NCBI GenBank assembly: GCA_017632155.1
Contig: JAGBRZ010000051.1
Span: 1-64,000, forward strand
Reading direction: 5' to 3'
DNA length: 64,000 nucleotides
DNA from: Clostridia bacterium
GTDB lineage: Bacteria; Bacillota_A; Clostridia; Oscillospirales; CAG-272
Under the pieces are notes generated by a model. It saw only the letters and a program-made list of their open reading frames with translations. It had not been told where the DNA came from and made no database searches. This document shows, one piece after another, positions 15,316 to 23,963 of the stretch (position 1 is the first letter of the stretch; each line of letters begins with the position of its first letter). A program made the translations under genes and the position numbers.

Positions 15316-16467
15316 TTAAATATTTGCTGCAACACAAACGAGCCTTTTTGCCGCCTCGGCGAGGGATTCGATATAGGCAAACTCATCGGGAGTGTGGATC
15401 TTTCCGCCGCGAACGCCGAGCGAATCTATACAAGCCGCACCCGCGAAGGTGACGTCAGCCGCGTCGGAGGCGCCCTTTCTCTTCGCCGCCTCGAGGATGG
15501 GAAGGTCGTTTTCTGAGAATATCTCGTTCATTCTCGCAAGGAGAGCGACATTCTTTTCGCTGTGTTCCATAGCAACTCTGCCCGCAGGATCGTTGACGGT
15601 GCACTTACAGCCGGGGACGTGAACCGTTGCGGCAATCGCCTTTACGTGCTCGCGCACCCAGGCAAGCTGTTCGGAATTCGCAAAACGGATATTCGCCTTG
15701 AATTCGCAATAACCGGGCACTGTGTTAGACACAGTACCACCCGCAATAACGCCGCAATTGCAGGTGAGCCCGTCCTTATCCTTGAGCTTTTCAAGCTCGA
15801 TGATCTTGTGCGCCGCATCAAGGATGGCATTCGCGCCCTTGGTGGCACATTGCGAGCCGTGCGCTTCGATGCCCTCAATCTTGAAGGTGAATGTGATCGT
15901 TCCCTTGCGAATGAGGCACGCCTTGCCCTTATCGCTACCCTCAAGATTGAGGAACGCAACCCCCTCAAGCGCGCGATCGCACATATATTTGATGGTCTGC
16001 TTGTTGCTGGTGGCACTGCTGACCTCCTCGTCCGTCTGAAGGATCAGCTTGACGGGACGCGAGCGGAAGTCATTCTTATCAAGCACATCCATAGCGAGAA
16101 ACGCCGCAACCGCGCCGCCCTTGCAGTCGGTAACGCCGGGGCCATACATCTTCTCTCCCTCGATCTTCACCGCGGGGTTGCCGAACGATCCGACGGGGTG
16201 GACGGTGTCGAGATGAGCCGAGAAGATTATGGGCTTTTCCGTGGCATCGGGATTGAGGGTGATATCAACCACGTCACCCGAAACGGGCTGACGGAAATAT
16301 TCAACCTTCCATCCGCGCGCGCGAGCCATTTCGGCAAAATATTCACCGCAAGCATCAACCCCCGCCTCGTGCTTGGTCGGGCTTTCGATGTTGCAAACGT
16401 CCTCCCAGACCTTTACGTATTCCTGATTCAAACTGTCAACCGTGTTGAACATTTCTGTGCATTTCAT
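15316..16467 (-). CDS. M20-family metallopeptidase (carboxypeptidase G2/DapE-like)
   Basis: A 383-residue enzyme; ATG 16467 has GGAGGT 7 nt upstream, and a longer frame to 16629 would include the promoter and a terminator. Zinc ligands can be placed in SAHLDTVHP (His, Asp), GVTDCKGG (bridging Asp) and TDEEVSS (catalytic Glu-Glu); the dimerisation-domain motif IEAHGSQ follows at mid-protein, and the last His ligand is in KIHTPDE near the C terminus. The family removes amino acids or acyl groups from small peptides in the cytosol. No signal peptide; substrate unknown. Monocistronic. Confidence 0.9.
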   Translation of the reverse strand: MKCTEMFNTVDSLNQEYVKVWEDVCNIESPTKHEAGVDACGEYFAEMARARGWKVEYFRQPVSGDVVDITLNPDATEKPIIFSAHLDTVHPVGSFGNPAVKIEGEKMYGPGVTDCKGGAVAAFLAMDVLDKNDFRSRPVKLILQTDEEVSSATSNKQTIKYMCDRALEGVAFLNLEGSDKGKACLIRKGTITFTFKIEGIEAHGSQCATKGANAILDAAHKIIELEKLKDKDGLTCNCGVIAGGTVSNTVPGYCEFKANIRFANSEQLAWVREHVKAIAATVHVPGCKCTVNDPAGRVAMEHSEKNVALLARMNEIFSENDLPILEAAKRKGASDAADVTFAGAACIDSLGVRGGKIHTPDEFAYIESLAEAAKRLVCVAANI

Positions 16468-16495
16468 AGCAGGTACCTCCGAAGTTATTGCTTTA

Positions 16496-16524
16496 ATTAT
16501 AACACAAAAACCGCAGATTGTCAA
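16496..16524 (-). promoter_or_regulatory. Promoter of M20 gene, overlapping the upstream terminator
   Basis: Minus strand perfect TTGACA, 17 bp, perfect TATAAT. The -35 box falls in the loop of the terminator hairpin of the preceding operon. Confidence 0.85.
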
Positions 16525-16534
16525 TCTGCGGTTT
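16508..16534 (-). terminator. Terminator of the sipW/TasA-like operon
   Basis: Minus-strand stem AAACCGCAGAT / ATCTGCGGTTT with a 5-nt loop followed by TTTTT; it lies 13 bp after the last gene of the array. Confidence 0.85.
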
Positions 16535-16547
16535 AAATGTTTGAAAA

Positions 16548-17198
16548 TTATTCTGCTTCGCCTCGGCGTCTGCGTGATACGATCGGAATCATAACCAGAG
16601 TCACAACAACCGCGCCAATACAGCACCAAAGGATAAAGCTGTCATCGCCCGTCTGAGGCGCCTGAGGATCGTCGGGGCTGGTTGGAAATGCCTCGACCTT
16701 AAATTGCCAATCAATGTAGCCAACAGCGTCCTGGAACTCGTCACCGAGGGTGATGGGCACCTCAAGCGTCAGATCAAGATTGACGTCGCCGCCCGAATAG
16801 AGCGTGCCGAGGAAGATCCAATCGGTCATTCCGTCGGTCTGGTCAGCCGCGGCGTTGAACATATACGCCATCGTGTTGTCAGCGGAGTGAGCAACCGTCA
16901 GGTGAAGCTGAGAAAGGAACTCCTCCGAGCCGGGGCGCGCGCCGAGCGAACGGATGTAAAGGTTGACCTTTACATTGTTCTTGCGTGCGTTGTAAAGACG
17001 AAGCGTTTCGGTCAGCCTATCGCCCGGCATGACGTTCTTGAAATTCGGGAACAGGTCGCTCGGCGAATATTGGCTTCCGGGCGCGTAGATGAAGGTCTGC
17101 GAGTCACCGTCATAGGTGACCTGACCCGCCGCATACGCAGGCAACACCGCCGCGCATATCAGCGCCATCGCAAGGAGTATTACAAAAAATTTCTTCAT
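16548..17198 (-). CDS. Secreted protein with PxTG-type wall-sorting tail, last gene of TasA-like array
   Basis: A 216-residue protein with an N-terminal signal peptide (hydrophobic core about 5-20, likely cleavage after AYA), a globular domain of about 150 residues with a PGD turn and paired strands, and a C-terminal sorting signal: PQTGD at about 182-186, a membrane helix, then the RRRRGE tail. The order motif-helix-positive tail is that of sortase substrates; Clostridia often use xPxTG rather than LPxTG. No sortase gene is in the window. It is 11 bp after the last TasA-like gene and may anchor the structure made by the array (inference). Confidence 0.8.
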   Translation of the reverse strand: MKKFFVILLAMALICAAVLPAYAAGQVTYDGDSQTFIYAPGSQYSPSDLFPNFKNVMPGDRLTETLRLYNARKNNVKVNLYIRSLGARPGSEEFLSQLHLTVAHSADNTMAYMFNAAADQTDGMTDWIFLGTLYSGGDVNLDLTLEVPITLGDEFQDAVGYIDWQFKVEAFPTSPDDPQAPQTGDDSFILWCCIGAVVVTLVMIPIVSRRRRGEAE

Positions 17199-17209
17199 TG
17201 TGTGCCTCC

Positions 17210-17845
17210 TTATTTATTGGTGAACGTCAAATGGCGGTTGGCATCCACACCGATCTTAACCTGATCATTGCTCCAGTTGTCGCCAACTACATTTGCCGGA
17301 GTCGACTGAATTGCGGAAGCTACGATTTCGATGGAAAGATAGTACTGAGATCCATCGGTTCCAACAGGGCCAGGCTTAATTTGAGTTGCGCTCTTGATCA
17401 ACACATCTGTCAAATTACTTCCTTCAATATGAGAAACGGGAGCGGTATAATACCAAAAGTTATCAGAAGCAAGTTTAACCCACTTGGGATTAGAAGTATC
17501 GTAACTTATCGTATACTCATCACTCTTAGGAGCAGTCGCCCAAACATGTCCGTCTTCGTTTTTCCAGTTAATGATCACCGCAACACGGATATACGCCTCG
17601 GTATCGCCGGTGTTCTTGATCATTACATTGGATTTTGATTCGACGTTTACGGGGTTACCGGTATTTTCAGTAGCAGAGTTATTCTCCACAACTGCGCAAG
17701 CGACTTTGGAGGGGGTGAAGGTGTTGACCACGTTGCCGGTGGAGGCGAATACGTATGCCAGGGTCACGCCGACACCCACTACCAAAATCAGCGAAAGCGA
17801 GACAAGCAATACAGTCAGTCGCTTTTTAGTTAAATTCTTGAACAT
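17210..17845 (-). CDS. TasA/camelysin-like secreted protein (10th of array)
   Basis: A 211-residue protein with a SipW-type signal peptide ending TLA before YVFASTGNVVNTFTP. The mature part follows the TasA/camelysin plan: an N-terminal strand with NTFT, an NTGDTEAYIRV segment, and beta-rich sequence to the end. The tail has VVGDNWSND, which resembles the DGDSWCDN near the end of the large VWA protein next to it, so the two may share a C-terminal motif. It lacks the AYxxQxxGF tail of most other members. It lies between the VWA gene (16 bp) and the wall-anchored protein (11 bp), which suggests a linking role (inference). Confidence 0.78.
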   Translation of the reverse strand: MFKNLTKKRLTVLLVSLSLILVVGVGVTLAYVFASTGNVVNTFTPSKVACAVVENNSATENTGNPVNVESKSNVMIKNTGDTEAYIRVAVIINWKNEDGHVWATAPKSDEYTISYDTSNPKWVKLASDNFWYYTAPVSHIEGSNLTDVLIKSATQIKPGPVGTDGSQYYLSIEIVASAIQSTPANVVGDNWSNDQVKIGVDANRHLTFTNK

Positions 17846-17861
17846 TTACTTGTCTCCTTTC

Positions 17862-20800
17862 TTAGTTGATCGCCTGTGTAACATTAGCCATAAATCTGTT
17901 ATCACACCAGCTGTCACCGTCGAGCCAGTACTCGGTATTACGGGTGTTTTCGAAGGTAGCAACGTTGTTCAACTCACCGAGAGCTGTAATGGTAAGGGTT
18001 GCTGTGTTACCAACAAACGAATTTGAGGTGTTTGTACCGTCGCTATTGGTATAAGCACCAAGTTCGCAAGTATATCTCCAAGACCAGTCGGTCAGCTCTT
18101 GGACGGTATATTGGTTGCCGATTACAAGACCGTCAACTATAGTGAAACCATCTTTTGCGTGAACGGTTACGGTAACATCGATATCCTGACCGTCAGCATC
18201 CTTACCCATCACGCGGAAGAGGAAGGTCTGATTCGGGTCGATGTTCTCGAAGCTGACACTTGCGCCATTCTTATTCTTGGTAACTTTTTGAATCTTCAGC
18301 GAGGTCAGAGCGCCGACAACGTGAACAATAAACTCTTCGGTAGCAGGATTGAAAGCACAGTCGGGATGGGAACAAGTTGCGTGAGCAAACGTGACACCCT
18401 CATTTCCAGGGATATCCGGACCGGTACCGTTTATTGTAACGGTTACGTTAACGGGAACGTCGCGTACCGAATTCATCATATTGTTTGCAAATGCGTTTTC
18501 GATATTTGGAGTATAAGTCAAATTCAAGGTAGGTGCTTGACCTTCCATTGTTACCTCGGTACTCCGCTTATTGATAGAAACAGCAATCCATTCCGTGCTT
18601 TTCAAATGAGATTCAATCGTGCGATTCAAGACAGCCTTGTATTTCTGCTCGCTGTCTTCGAAGGTAAGAGTAGGCTTGTATACATAAATCCAAGCGGTTG
18701 CGTTGGGGATTGTATTGCCATTCTCGTCCTTATTAGAATAAGATGTGTTTGCCAGATTATTAACCGATGTCATTATGCAGTATACCGAATAGGTTTTATC
18801 AGCTCGTATATCTAAATTTCCCAAATCCACAGGATTACCGGGAGCGCTTTCCCACACACCTTGATTCCACAGTTTTCCGGCATCAATAGTATAGGTATAT
18901 ACTGTTGTGTCTTCGAGCGTTACATAATACTTAAGTTCAACATAGGCATTATTAATACCGTTTGCAATATCTTGCAGTTTCTTCTGGGAATCGGATTCTC
19001 TTACGCTAAGGTTAAGAATGCCGGTTAAATCGGTAACGTTGCCATAATAAACATGCATATCCTGAGCAGCATTTTCAATGCCCTTCAAAGGGACACTAAC
19101 CGAACCGGGGGGGAAGAAAGCAATAGGTTCGCCTTTGCTGTAAATGCCGGACTGCGTACCGTTAGTTGCAACGCCATCACCGCCAAGGAAATCGGGGTCG
19201 GGGGTGATAGTAAATACGATCACCAGCCTTCTTCCGTGGAAATCACCTTCTTTGGTGTCATCACCTTCAACACGTCCGTTTTGTGCTACGTAATTGTGTG
19301 CAAAATCAAAACCGGTGACATCAACGCAATGATTTACAGTATCAATCGTTACTGCATCATCACTATCAAGGAACTCTACTCCACCGCCCCAAGTGGGAGT
19401 GCCGGTTTGCTCATTATACGCTTTGCATTTCTCGGAATAAACCTGAACAGCATTCGCGTTTGCAGGGAGAGTAAACTGAGGAGTAATTATATCTTTTACT
19501 ACCGTTGTACTATCAAGAGGCAATAATGTACCGCCAATTTGGCTACTCATTTCTTTGAATATATTGTTTAGCGCGGTTGCATCGCTTGCGGAAAGATAAT
19601 AACTATTGTCACCTGTTAACAGAGGGTTTCGATCATCTACATCGTCATTCTGAACAGAACCATTTCGATAATTGGCTGTAGGATAGTTTGACGAAATCAC
19701 ATGCATCAACGAATTATTATTGGTAATGTCTCCGGTATATGAATTTAGATTACCGTTTGCTCCATCAAAAATACCTACAGAATATACCGTGGCACTAAAA
19801 TCATCTTTTATATCATATGCCTTATTCAATACCGCAGAACGCGTACTATTTGTTGCTCCGTCGGTAAAGAGAATGACAACCTTTTCTCTATCTTCAGTTT
19901 TCTTAATATCATTCGACAAAATCTGATATGCCATATCCAAACCGTCAAGAGTTTCAGTGCCTCCATGAGCTGTAAGTGCCTTAATTGCCTCTTCAACGCT
20001 CGTTTGACCCGCGGTAGTACTCATATCTTGCAATGCTGCTTGATATTGTGCAGGAGTGATGCTTCCATACTGAACTCCATTATACGCTTTATTATCCCTA
20101 GGATAATATTTTGCATTATTATCGTTAATTCTATTGGCAGCATTAATAGTAACACCGGTTAACAACTCAGTATTATTAAAATTGTCAGAGCTAAATCCAA
20201 CTATCGCAATTCTATGGTTAATAGTATTGCCATTAGAGTCAACTGTTTTTTCTTTAACTGCAGTAACAAACGAATTAAGTGCAGTAATTAATGCGTCATA
20301 TCTGCGTGAACAAGCTTCATAAAAATTTGTATTGTTCTTGGTATATTTATAACCACTACACGTTTGTGACTCATGCCATCCATCGCATTGACTGCAATAG
20401 TAAAGACGAACATATGAAGAAGACATAATGCCGCTCTTTTTTCTATAATATATTCCTGTTGTGACAACATCCTCATCATCGACATCATGGTAGGAAAGTT
20501 CGTTTCCGCATCCGATACAATACGCCATTGAACCCGACTGGTCAAGTACCAAAACGATATCCATAGGCTTGGTAGTCTGTTTTACAGTAACCGTACCGGT
20601 GGTATACGCCTCAAGGGTAATAGTATAAGTACCATCACCATTGTTTCTAACATCCTTGCTTAATTTCAGCGCGTCGCTGGAAGAAGTGCCCTCTGCAGCT
20701 GTGCTTAACAGAGAATTGGCAGAAAAAATCGAAGGCTGCGCGATTGCAGATCTCGCGCCGTAGATAGCGGAGCGGGGCTGAATCTGAGAAGTATAGCCCA

Positions 20801-21791
20801 TGATGGGTGCAGGATTGCAGAAATCAACGATGGGGAATGCAATACCTTTATCAGTCTCTTCGACTATTTCAGAAGAAACGTATCTATATCCTTCGGTTTC
20901 CTCCGGCCAAATCATGCGCTCACAGGGAGCCAAGCCGTAGAAGAGAATATTTTCGGATACGGAATAATAAGTATCGGTTACCTTATAAACGCCGTCAAAA
21001 AGTGCCGCATCGAGAGGCAAATAAGTACTTATGTCTGTTTTCGGGTCAGCATAAACATTAACAGAAGTAACGGACGGCTTGATGATGACCTTTGTATTAA
21101 TTATCGAATCAAAGATAAAGCTAACATCCTCTGCCTTTACGATACAGAAACTTCCACCATCAAAATCGTATCCTCCGAGCCAATAATACCATTCGTCATT
21201 ATAGGTGAAAGAATACGCTACATACACCTCAGTCGAAGTTGCACGATACTCATATACTTCAAACGAAGTATTGTAAAGTCTTATCGTGCTCTTTACAAAG
21301 TATCCGGTTCTTCCGACAGTTGTAGCATCTTTTAGGATATCATCCTTCTCTTCAATAACCAGAGGGAAATATGTGGAATCTTCTTCCCACAAATAACGTT
21401 GTTTTATCCAAGGATACTCGATTATAAAATCTGGAACAGTAGTTCCGCCTATAACAGCAACTTTATAAAATACAGCTCTGATATCTTCTATTTCGCTATC
21501 TGAAACATAAACATCAATAATAACAAATTCGACATCCGCAGAATAGTCCCTTCCCCTTAGCGCAGTTTGTTGATTATCGCTAAAAGCAGGGGATTGATAT
21601 GCTGAAAAAACATCTGCATCAGGATTAGGATTAATCTTAGCGATCTTTCCAATATCATCCTGTAAGCTTTCTGTGGTAACAGCCATTGTCCCCTCCGCAA
21701 AAACGGTGAGATCCACCGCGGGGATGAGGGGGAGGATCATGAGGATTGCCAGGAAGAAGGCAATTACTTTATGGGTTTTGAAATAGTTCAT
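17862..21791 (-). CDS. Large secreted VWA-domain surface protein
   Basis: A 1309-residue protein with a signal peptide (residues 1-34, likely cleavage after VFA), an N-terminal region of about 370 residues without recognised domains, then a von Willebrand A domain from about 408 to 730: MIDAS motif DQSGS at about 416-420, a Thr-bearing GGTETLDG loop, and LFTDGATNS. Directly after the MIDAS motif is an insertion of about 60 residues with CIGCG and CSQCDGW, which looks like a metal-binding knuckle. The remainder is beta-rich, with a Cna-B/SpaA-like domain near 1160-1265. There is no LPxTG motif or terminal membrane helix. VWA proteins of this kind bind host or matrix ligands. It is 14 bp behind a TasA-like gene. 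Confidence 0.88.
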   Translation of the reverse strand: MNYFKTHKVIAFFLAILMILPLIPAVDLTVFAEGTMAVTTESLQDDIGKIAKINPNPDADVFSAYQSPAFSDNQQTALRGRDYSADVEFVIIDVYVSDSEIEDIRAVFYKVAVIGGTTVPDFIIEYPWIKQRYLWEEDSTYFPLVIEEKDDILKDATTVGRTGYFVKSTIRLYNTSFEVYEYRATSTEVYVAYSFTYNDEWYYWLGGYDFDGGSFCIVKAEDVSFIFDSIINTKVIIKPSVTSVNVYADPKTDISTYLPLDAALFDGVYKVTDTYYSVSENILFYGLAPCERMIWPEETEGYRYVSSEIVEETDKGIAFPIVDFCNPAPIMGYTSQIQPRSAIYGARSAIAQPSIFSANSLLSTAAEGTSSSDALKLSKDVRNNGDGTYTITLEAYTTGTVTVKQTTKPMDIVLVLDQSGSMAYCIGCGNELSYHDVDDEDVVTTGIYYRKKSGIMSSSYVRLYYCSQCDGWHESQTCSGYKYTKNNTNFYEACSRRYDALITALNSFVTAVKEKTVDSNGNTINHRIAIVGFSSDNFNNTELLTGVTINAANRINDNNAKYYPRDNKAYNGVQYGSITPAQYQAALQDMSTTAGQTSVEEAIKALTAHGGTETLDGLDMAYQILSNDIKKTEDREKVVILFTDGATNSTRSAVLNKAYDIKDDFSATVYSVGIFDGANGNLNSYTGDITNNNSLMHVISSNYPTANYRNGSVQNDDVDDRNPLLTGDNSYYLSASDATALNNIFKEMSSQIGGTLLPLDSTTVVKDIITPQFTLPANANAVQVYSEKCKAYNEQTGTPTWGGGVEFLDSDDAVTIDTVNHCVDVTGFDFAHNYVAQNGRVEGDDTKEGDFHGRRLVIVFTITPDPDFLGGDGVATNGTQSGIYSKGEPIAFFPPGSVSVPLKGIENAAQDMHVYYGNVTDLTGILNLSVRESDSQKKLQDIANGINNAYVELKYYVTLEDTTVYTYTIDAGKLWNQGVWESAPGNPVDLGNLDIRADKTYSVYCIMTSVNNLANTSYSNKDENGNTIPNATAWIYVYKPTLTFEDSEQKYKAVLNRTIESHLKSTEWIAVSINKRSTEVTMEGQAPTLNLTYTPNIENAFANNMMNSVRDVPVNVTVTINGTGPDIPGNEGVTFAHATCSHPDCAFNPATEEFIVHVVGALTSLKIQKVTKNKNGASVSFENIDPNQTFLFRVMGKDADGQDIDVTVTVHAKDGFTIVDGLVIGNQYTVQELTDWSWRYTCELGAYTNSDGTNTSNSFVGNTATLTITALGELNNVATFENTRNTEYWLDGDSWCDNRFMANVTQAIN

Positions 21792-21805
21792 CTGTGTGCC
21801 TCCTT

Positions 21806-22369
21806 TCAGTCGGCGATGGGCCAGCCGGCGGCGTCAAAGACTGTTGCGCCGTTGTGAGCGGACTGGACTCCGTGGGCTGTTACGTGGATCATTGTTTTGC
21901 TTTGCTGGTACATATTGCTCATATTCGATGAGAAGGAAACCCACTCGAAGATGGGCGCGGTGGTTGCGCCGGGGGCGAGGGGCTCGAGATAATAGAACCA
22001 ACCGTCAACCTCCGCCCAGCTTTGTCTGTTAAGCTCATAATTTACAAGAGAGAGATCGGGCGTGCCGGACACTCCGGGAGCGAGGAGCAGGTCCTTATCG
22101 AGCTTGATGCGTACCCAAGCGGGTGCGAAGCCGGTGTTCTTGACCTGAACGATCTTCGAAACGCTCGTGCCCGGGACGACGTCTATCGGGTCTGTGAACG
22201 GTTCGAGCTTGCCGCCCACGAGGGTGTACTCCTCCAGGCGAATCCGCACGTTGCCTGCCGTTACGACGTTCGTGGCGGTATCCTCGTATGTATAAAACGC
22301 TGCCGTGCCGTATGCCACGATCGAGAGGCATATGGCGATGAGGGCGCAAACCAGTATCTTTTTCTTCAT
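21806..22369 (-). CDS. TasA/camelysin-like secreted protein (9th of array)
   Basis: A 187-residue protein. The signal peptide runs to GTAA before FYTYEDTATN; the mature N terminus gives NVVTAGNVRIRLEE, the same register as TASG.. in TasA. A VVPGTSVSKIVQVKNTGFAPAW stretch marks the first core strands, and the tail AHGVQSAH is a weak version of the AYxxQxxGF motif. It is the first gene after a 124-bp gap in the array and sits 14 bp before the VWA gene, so it is the member most closely tied to the large adhesin. Confidence 0.8.
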   Translation of the reverse strand: MKKKILVCALIAICLSIVAYGTAAFYTYEDTATNVVTAGNVRIRLEEYTLVGGKLEPFTDPIDVVPGTSVSKIVQVKNTGFAPAWVRIKLDKDLLLAPGVSGTPDLSLVNYELNRQSWAEVDGWFYYLEPLAPGATTAPIFEWVSFSSNMSNMYQQSKTMIHVTAHGVQSAHNGATVFDAAGWPIAD

Positions 22370-22459
22370 TATATTTTTCTCCTTTTCGGATGTCGAATTG
22401 TCTGTTTTCAGGGCATATATGGCTTCCCCGAGGAATTCCCCAAGAAAGTCATATACACC

Positions 22460-22480
22460 CTGCTCCCTTTTCGGGAGCAG
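22460..22480. promoter_or_regulatory. Hairpin in the largest gap of the array
   Basis: CTGCTCCC/GGGAGCAG stem with a 5-nt loop in the only long gap (124 bp) between array genes. No U run follows on the minus strand, so it is more likely an mRNA-stabilising or processing hairpin, or a partial terminator that sets different levels on either side. Confidence 0.5.
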
Positions 22481-22493
22481 AGTTGTAAAATGA

Positions 22494-23198
22494 TCAGTCT
22501 ATATCGATCGAATATTCCGCAGCGCCCTGTGCGTGGTAAGCCTCGTAAGCGTCATAAACGTTTGCGAAGGTTGCCGCCTGGATGCCGTATGCGGTAACTA
22601 CGATCTCGACGTCGTTCAGATCAAATCCGATGGGGCTGCCGCCGACGGTGTATACGCCAAGGGCGTTGTTGTAATCAACCGCGGGGTCGATGAACACCTT
22701 CGACATGCCAACGGTGGTCGATTCGCCTGCGCTGAGCACACCGTTATAAAGAACGGTGTAAACGTTGCAGCTGACACCATTGACCATAACGCCCTCTTCG
22801 AGCTGATAATCAACGATCCAGCACTTATTCTCGGGGGTAGCGGCGGTCTGGCCTGCCTCCCAATAAGACTGGTTGTTCTGGTGTCCGAGCCAGTTGCGGC
22901 CGGCATGGTTGACGTGGAGAATGCCGTTGTCGAGCGCTACGGGTACGGAATAGGTGTACCAAACGTAGGTGGGAATGCTTCCCGCCTCGAGGGTGACGGT
23001 AACGTCCTTTGTAACCGATGCGCCGGGGATGAGCTGCGAGCCCTGAATGAAGTTCTCGTTCAGGGTGATATCAACCTTACCCGAGGTGAAGACGTTGGTC
23101 TTGCGGTCGGTGTCGGTGAAGTACGCGAGCGATGCACCCGCTACAGCTACAACTGCCATGCAGATTACCAGACAGATAGCTAAAATTTTCTTTTTCAT
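22494..23198 (-). CDS. TasA/camelysin-like secreted protein (8th), HVNHAG subgroup
   Basis: A 234-residue protein; the signal peptide ends GASLA before YFTDTDRKTN. The core starts at FTSGKVDITLNE, then LIPGASVTKDVTV. It carries a special insertion from about 85 to 135 with VWYTY, LHVNHAGRNWLGHQ, YWEAGQT and TPENKCWIVDY, shared nearly word for word with the paralogue at 23964-24737, and absent from the others. The tail is AYGIQAATF. The two genes thus look like a later duplication within the array. The insertion is rich in His, Trp and Asn and could be a binding surface or ligand site. Confidence 0.85.
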   Translation of the reverse strand: MKKKILAICLVICMAVVAVAGASLAYFTDTDRKTNVFTSGKVDITLNENFIQGSQLIPGASVTKDVTVTLEAGSIPTYVWYTYSVPVALDNGILHVNHAGRNWLGHQNNQSYWEAGQTAATPENKCWIVDYQLEEGVMVNGVSCNVYTVLYNGVLSAGESTTVGMSKVFIDPAVDYNNALGVYTVGGSPIGFDLNDVEIVVTAYGIQAATFANVYDAYEAYHAQGAAEYSIDID

Positions 23199-23209
23199 GT
23201 TAGTTTACC

Positions 23210-23938
23210 TTACTGTGCGTTTCCAAATGCGAAAGCATTCTTGAAAGCGGTGGTCATTGCATCAAAGCAATCGTCAAAGGTCTGGGTCTGAACCGCATAT
23301 GCCTTTACGTTGATCTCAAGATCAACGATCTTTGCCATCTCTGCGTTGTCCCACTCAGAGGGGATGGTGATGGTGTCAAAGAGAGTAACTGCCTCGCCGG
23401 GAGCCATGATCTTTTCCATGAATACGTAGAATACGTAAGCACCGTCAACATTTTCCTGATAGATGGAGTAGCTCTCGTTGCCGAAAACGGGGAGCACGCC
23501 GCCTGCGAGAGGATGATTCTCCTTTGCTGCAGCATCGCCCATAAGGCCGCCGCTTGCAAGCAGGTTGATGTCAATGAGATTTGTGCCTTCAATGCCGATA
23601 AGGGACTGAAGATCGGTTGCGGAAACGGTAACGATTGCGGCAACGTATGCCTTTTCGGAATCAGCAGCAACGGTGATGGTGGGGTCCTTGGTGATAACCT
23701 GACCGGGATACATCTTGCCGTAATCCTGATCCTCGGAGGTGCGGTTCGCGAGGGTTTCCTTGATGTAGTTGTCTTCATCGAGAACAACCATAGCCTCGTC
23801 AAGGGTGATATCAACCTTGCCGGAGGTGAAGGTGTTGGTCTGCTCGTCGGTATCGGTCAGATACGCGAGAGATGCGCCGGCAATGGCAACTACTGCCATC
23901 GAGATAACAAGCGCAAACGCAAGAATCTTTCTTTTCAT
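23210..23938 (-). CDS. TasA/camelysin-like secreted protein (7th of array)
   Basis: A 242-residue protein; the signal peptide ends GASLA before YLTDTDEQTNTFTSGKVDI, which is nearly identical to its two neighbours, while the rest diverges. It has MYPGQVITKDPTITV, a central alanine-rich stretch, SIYQENVDG strands, and the tail AYAVQTQTFDDCFDAM. The strong conservation of signal peptide plus first mature strand, with a diverged body, suggests that this leading segment is what the export or assembly machinery reads. It is 11 bp before the next gene. Confidence 0.85.
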   Translation of the reverse strand: MKRKILAFALVISMAVVAIAGASLAYLTDTDEQTNTFTSGKVDITLDEAMVVLDEDNYIKETLANRTSEDQDYGKMYPGQVITKDPTITVAADSEKAYVAAIVTVSATDLQSLIGIEGTNLIDINLLASGGLMGDAAAKENHPLAGGVLPVFGNESYSIYQENVDGAYVFYVFMEKIMAPGEAVTLFDTITIPSEWDNAEMAKIVDLEINVKAYAVQTQTFDDCFDAMTTAFKNAFAFGNAQ

Positions 23939-23963
23939 TTTCTTTGATCCTTTCAGTTAAGGA

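Noticed and set aside
17862..21791. VWA protein as a sortase-assembled pilus tip
   Set aside because: It has no sorting signal, and no sortase or pilin with a lysine motif is in the window; linkage to the TasA-like array is the better explanation.
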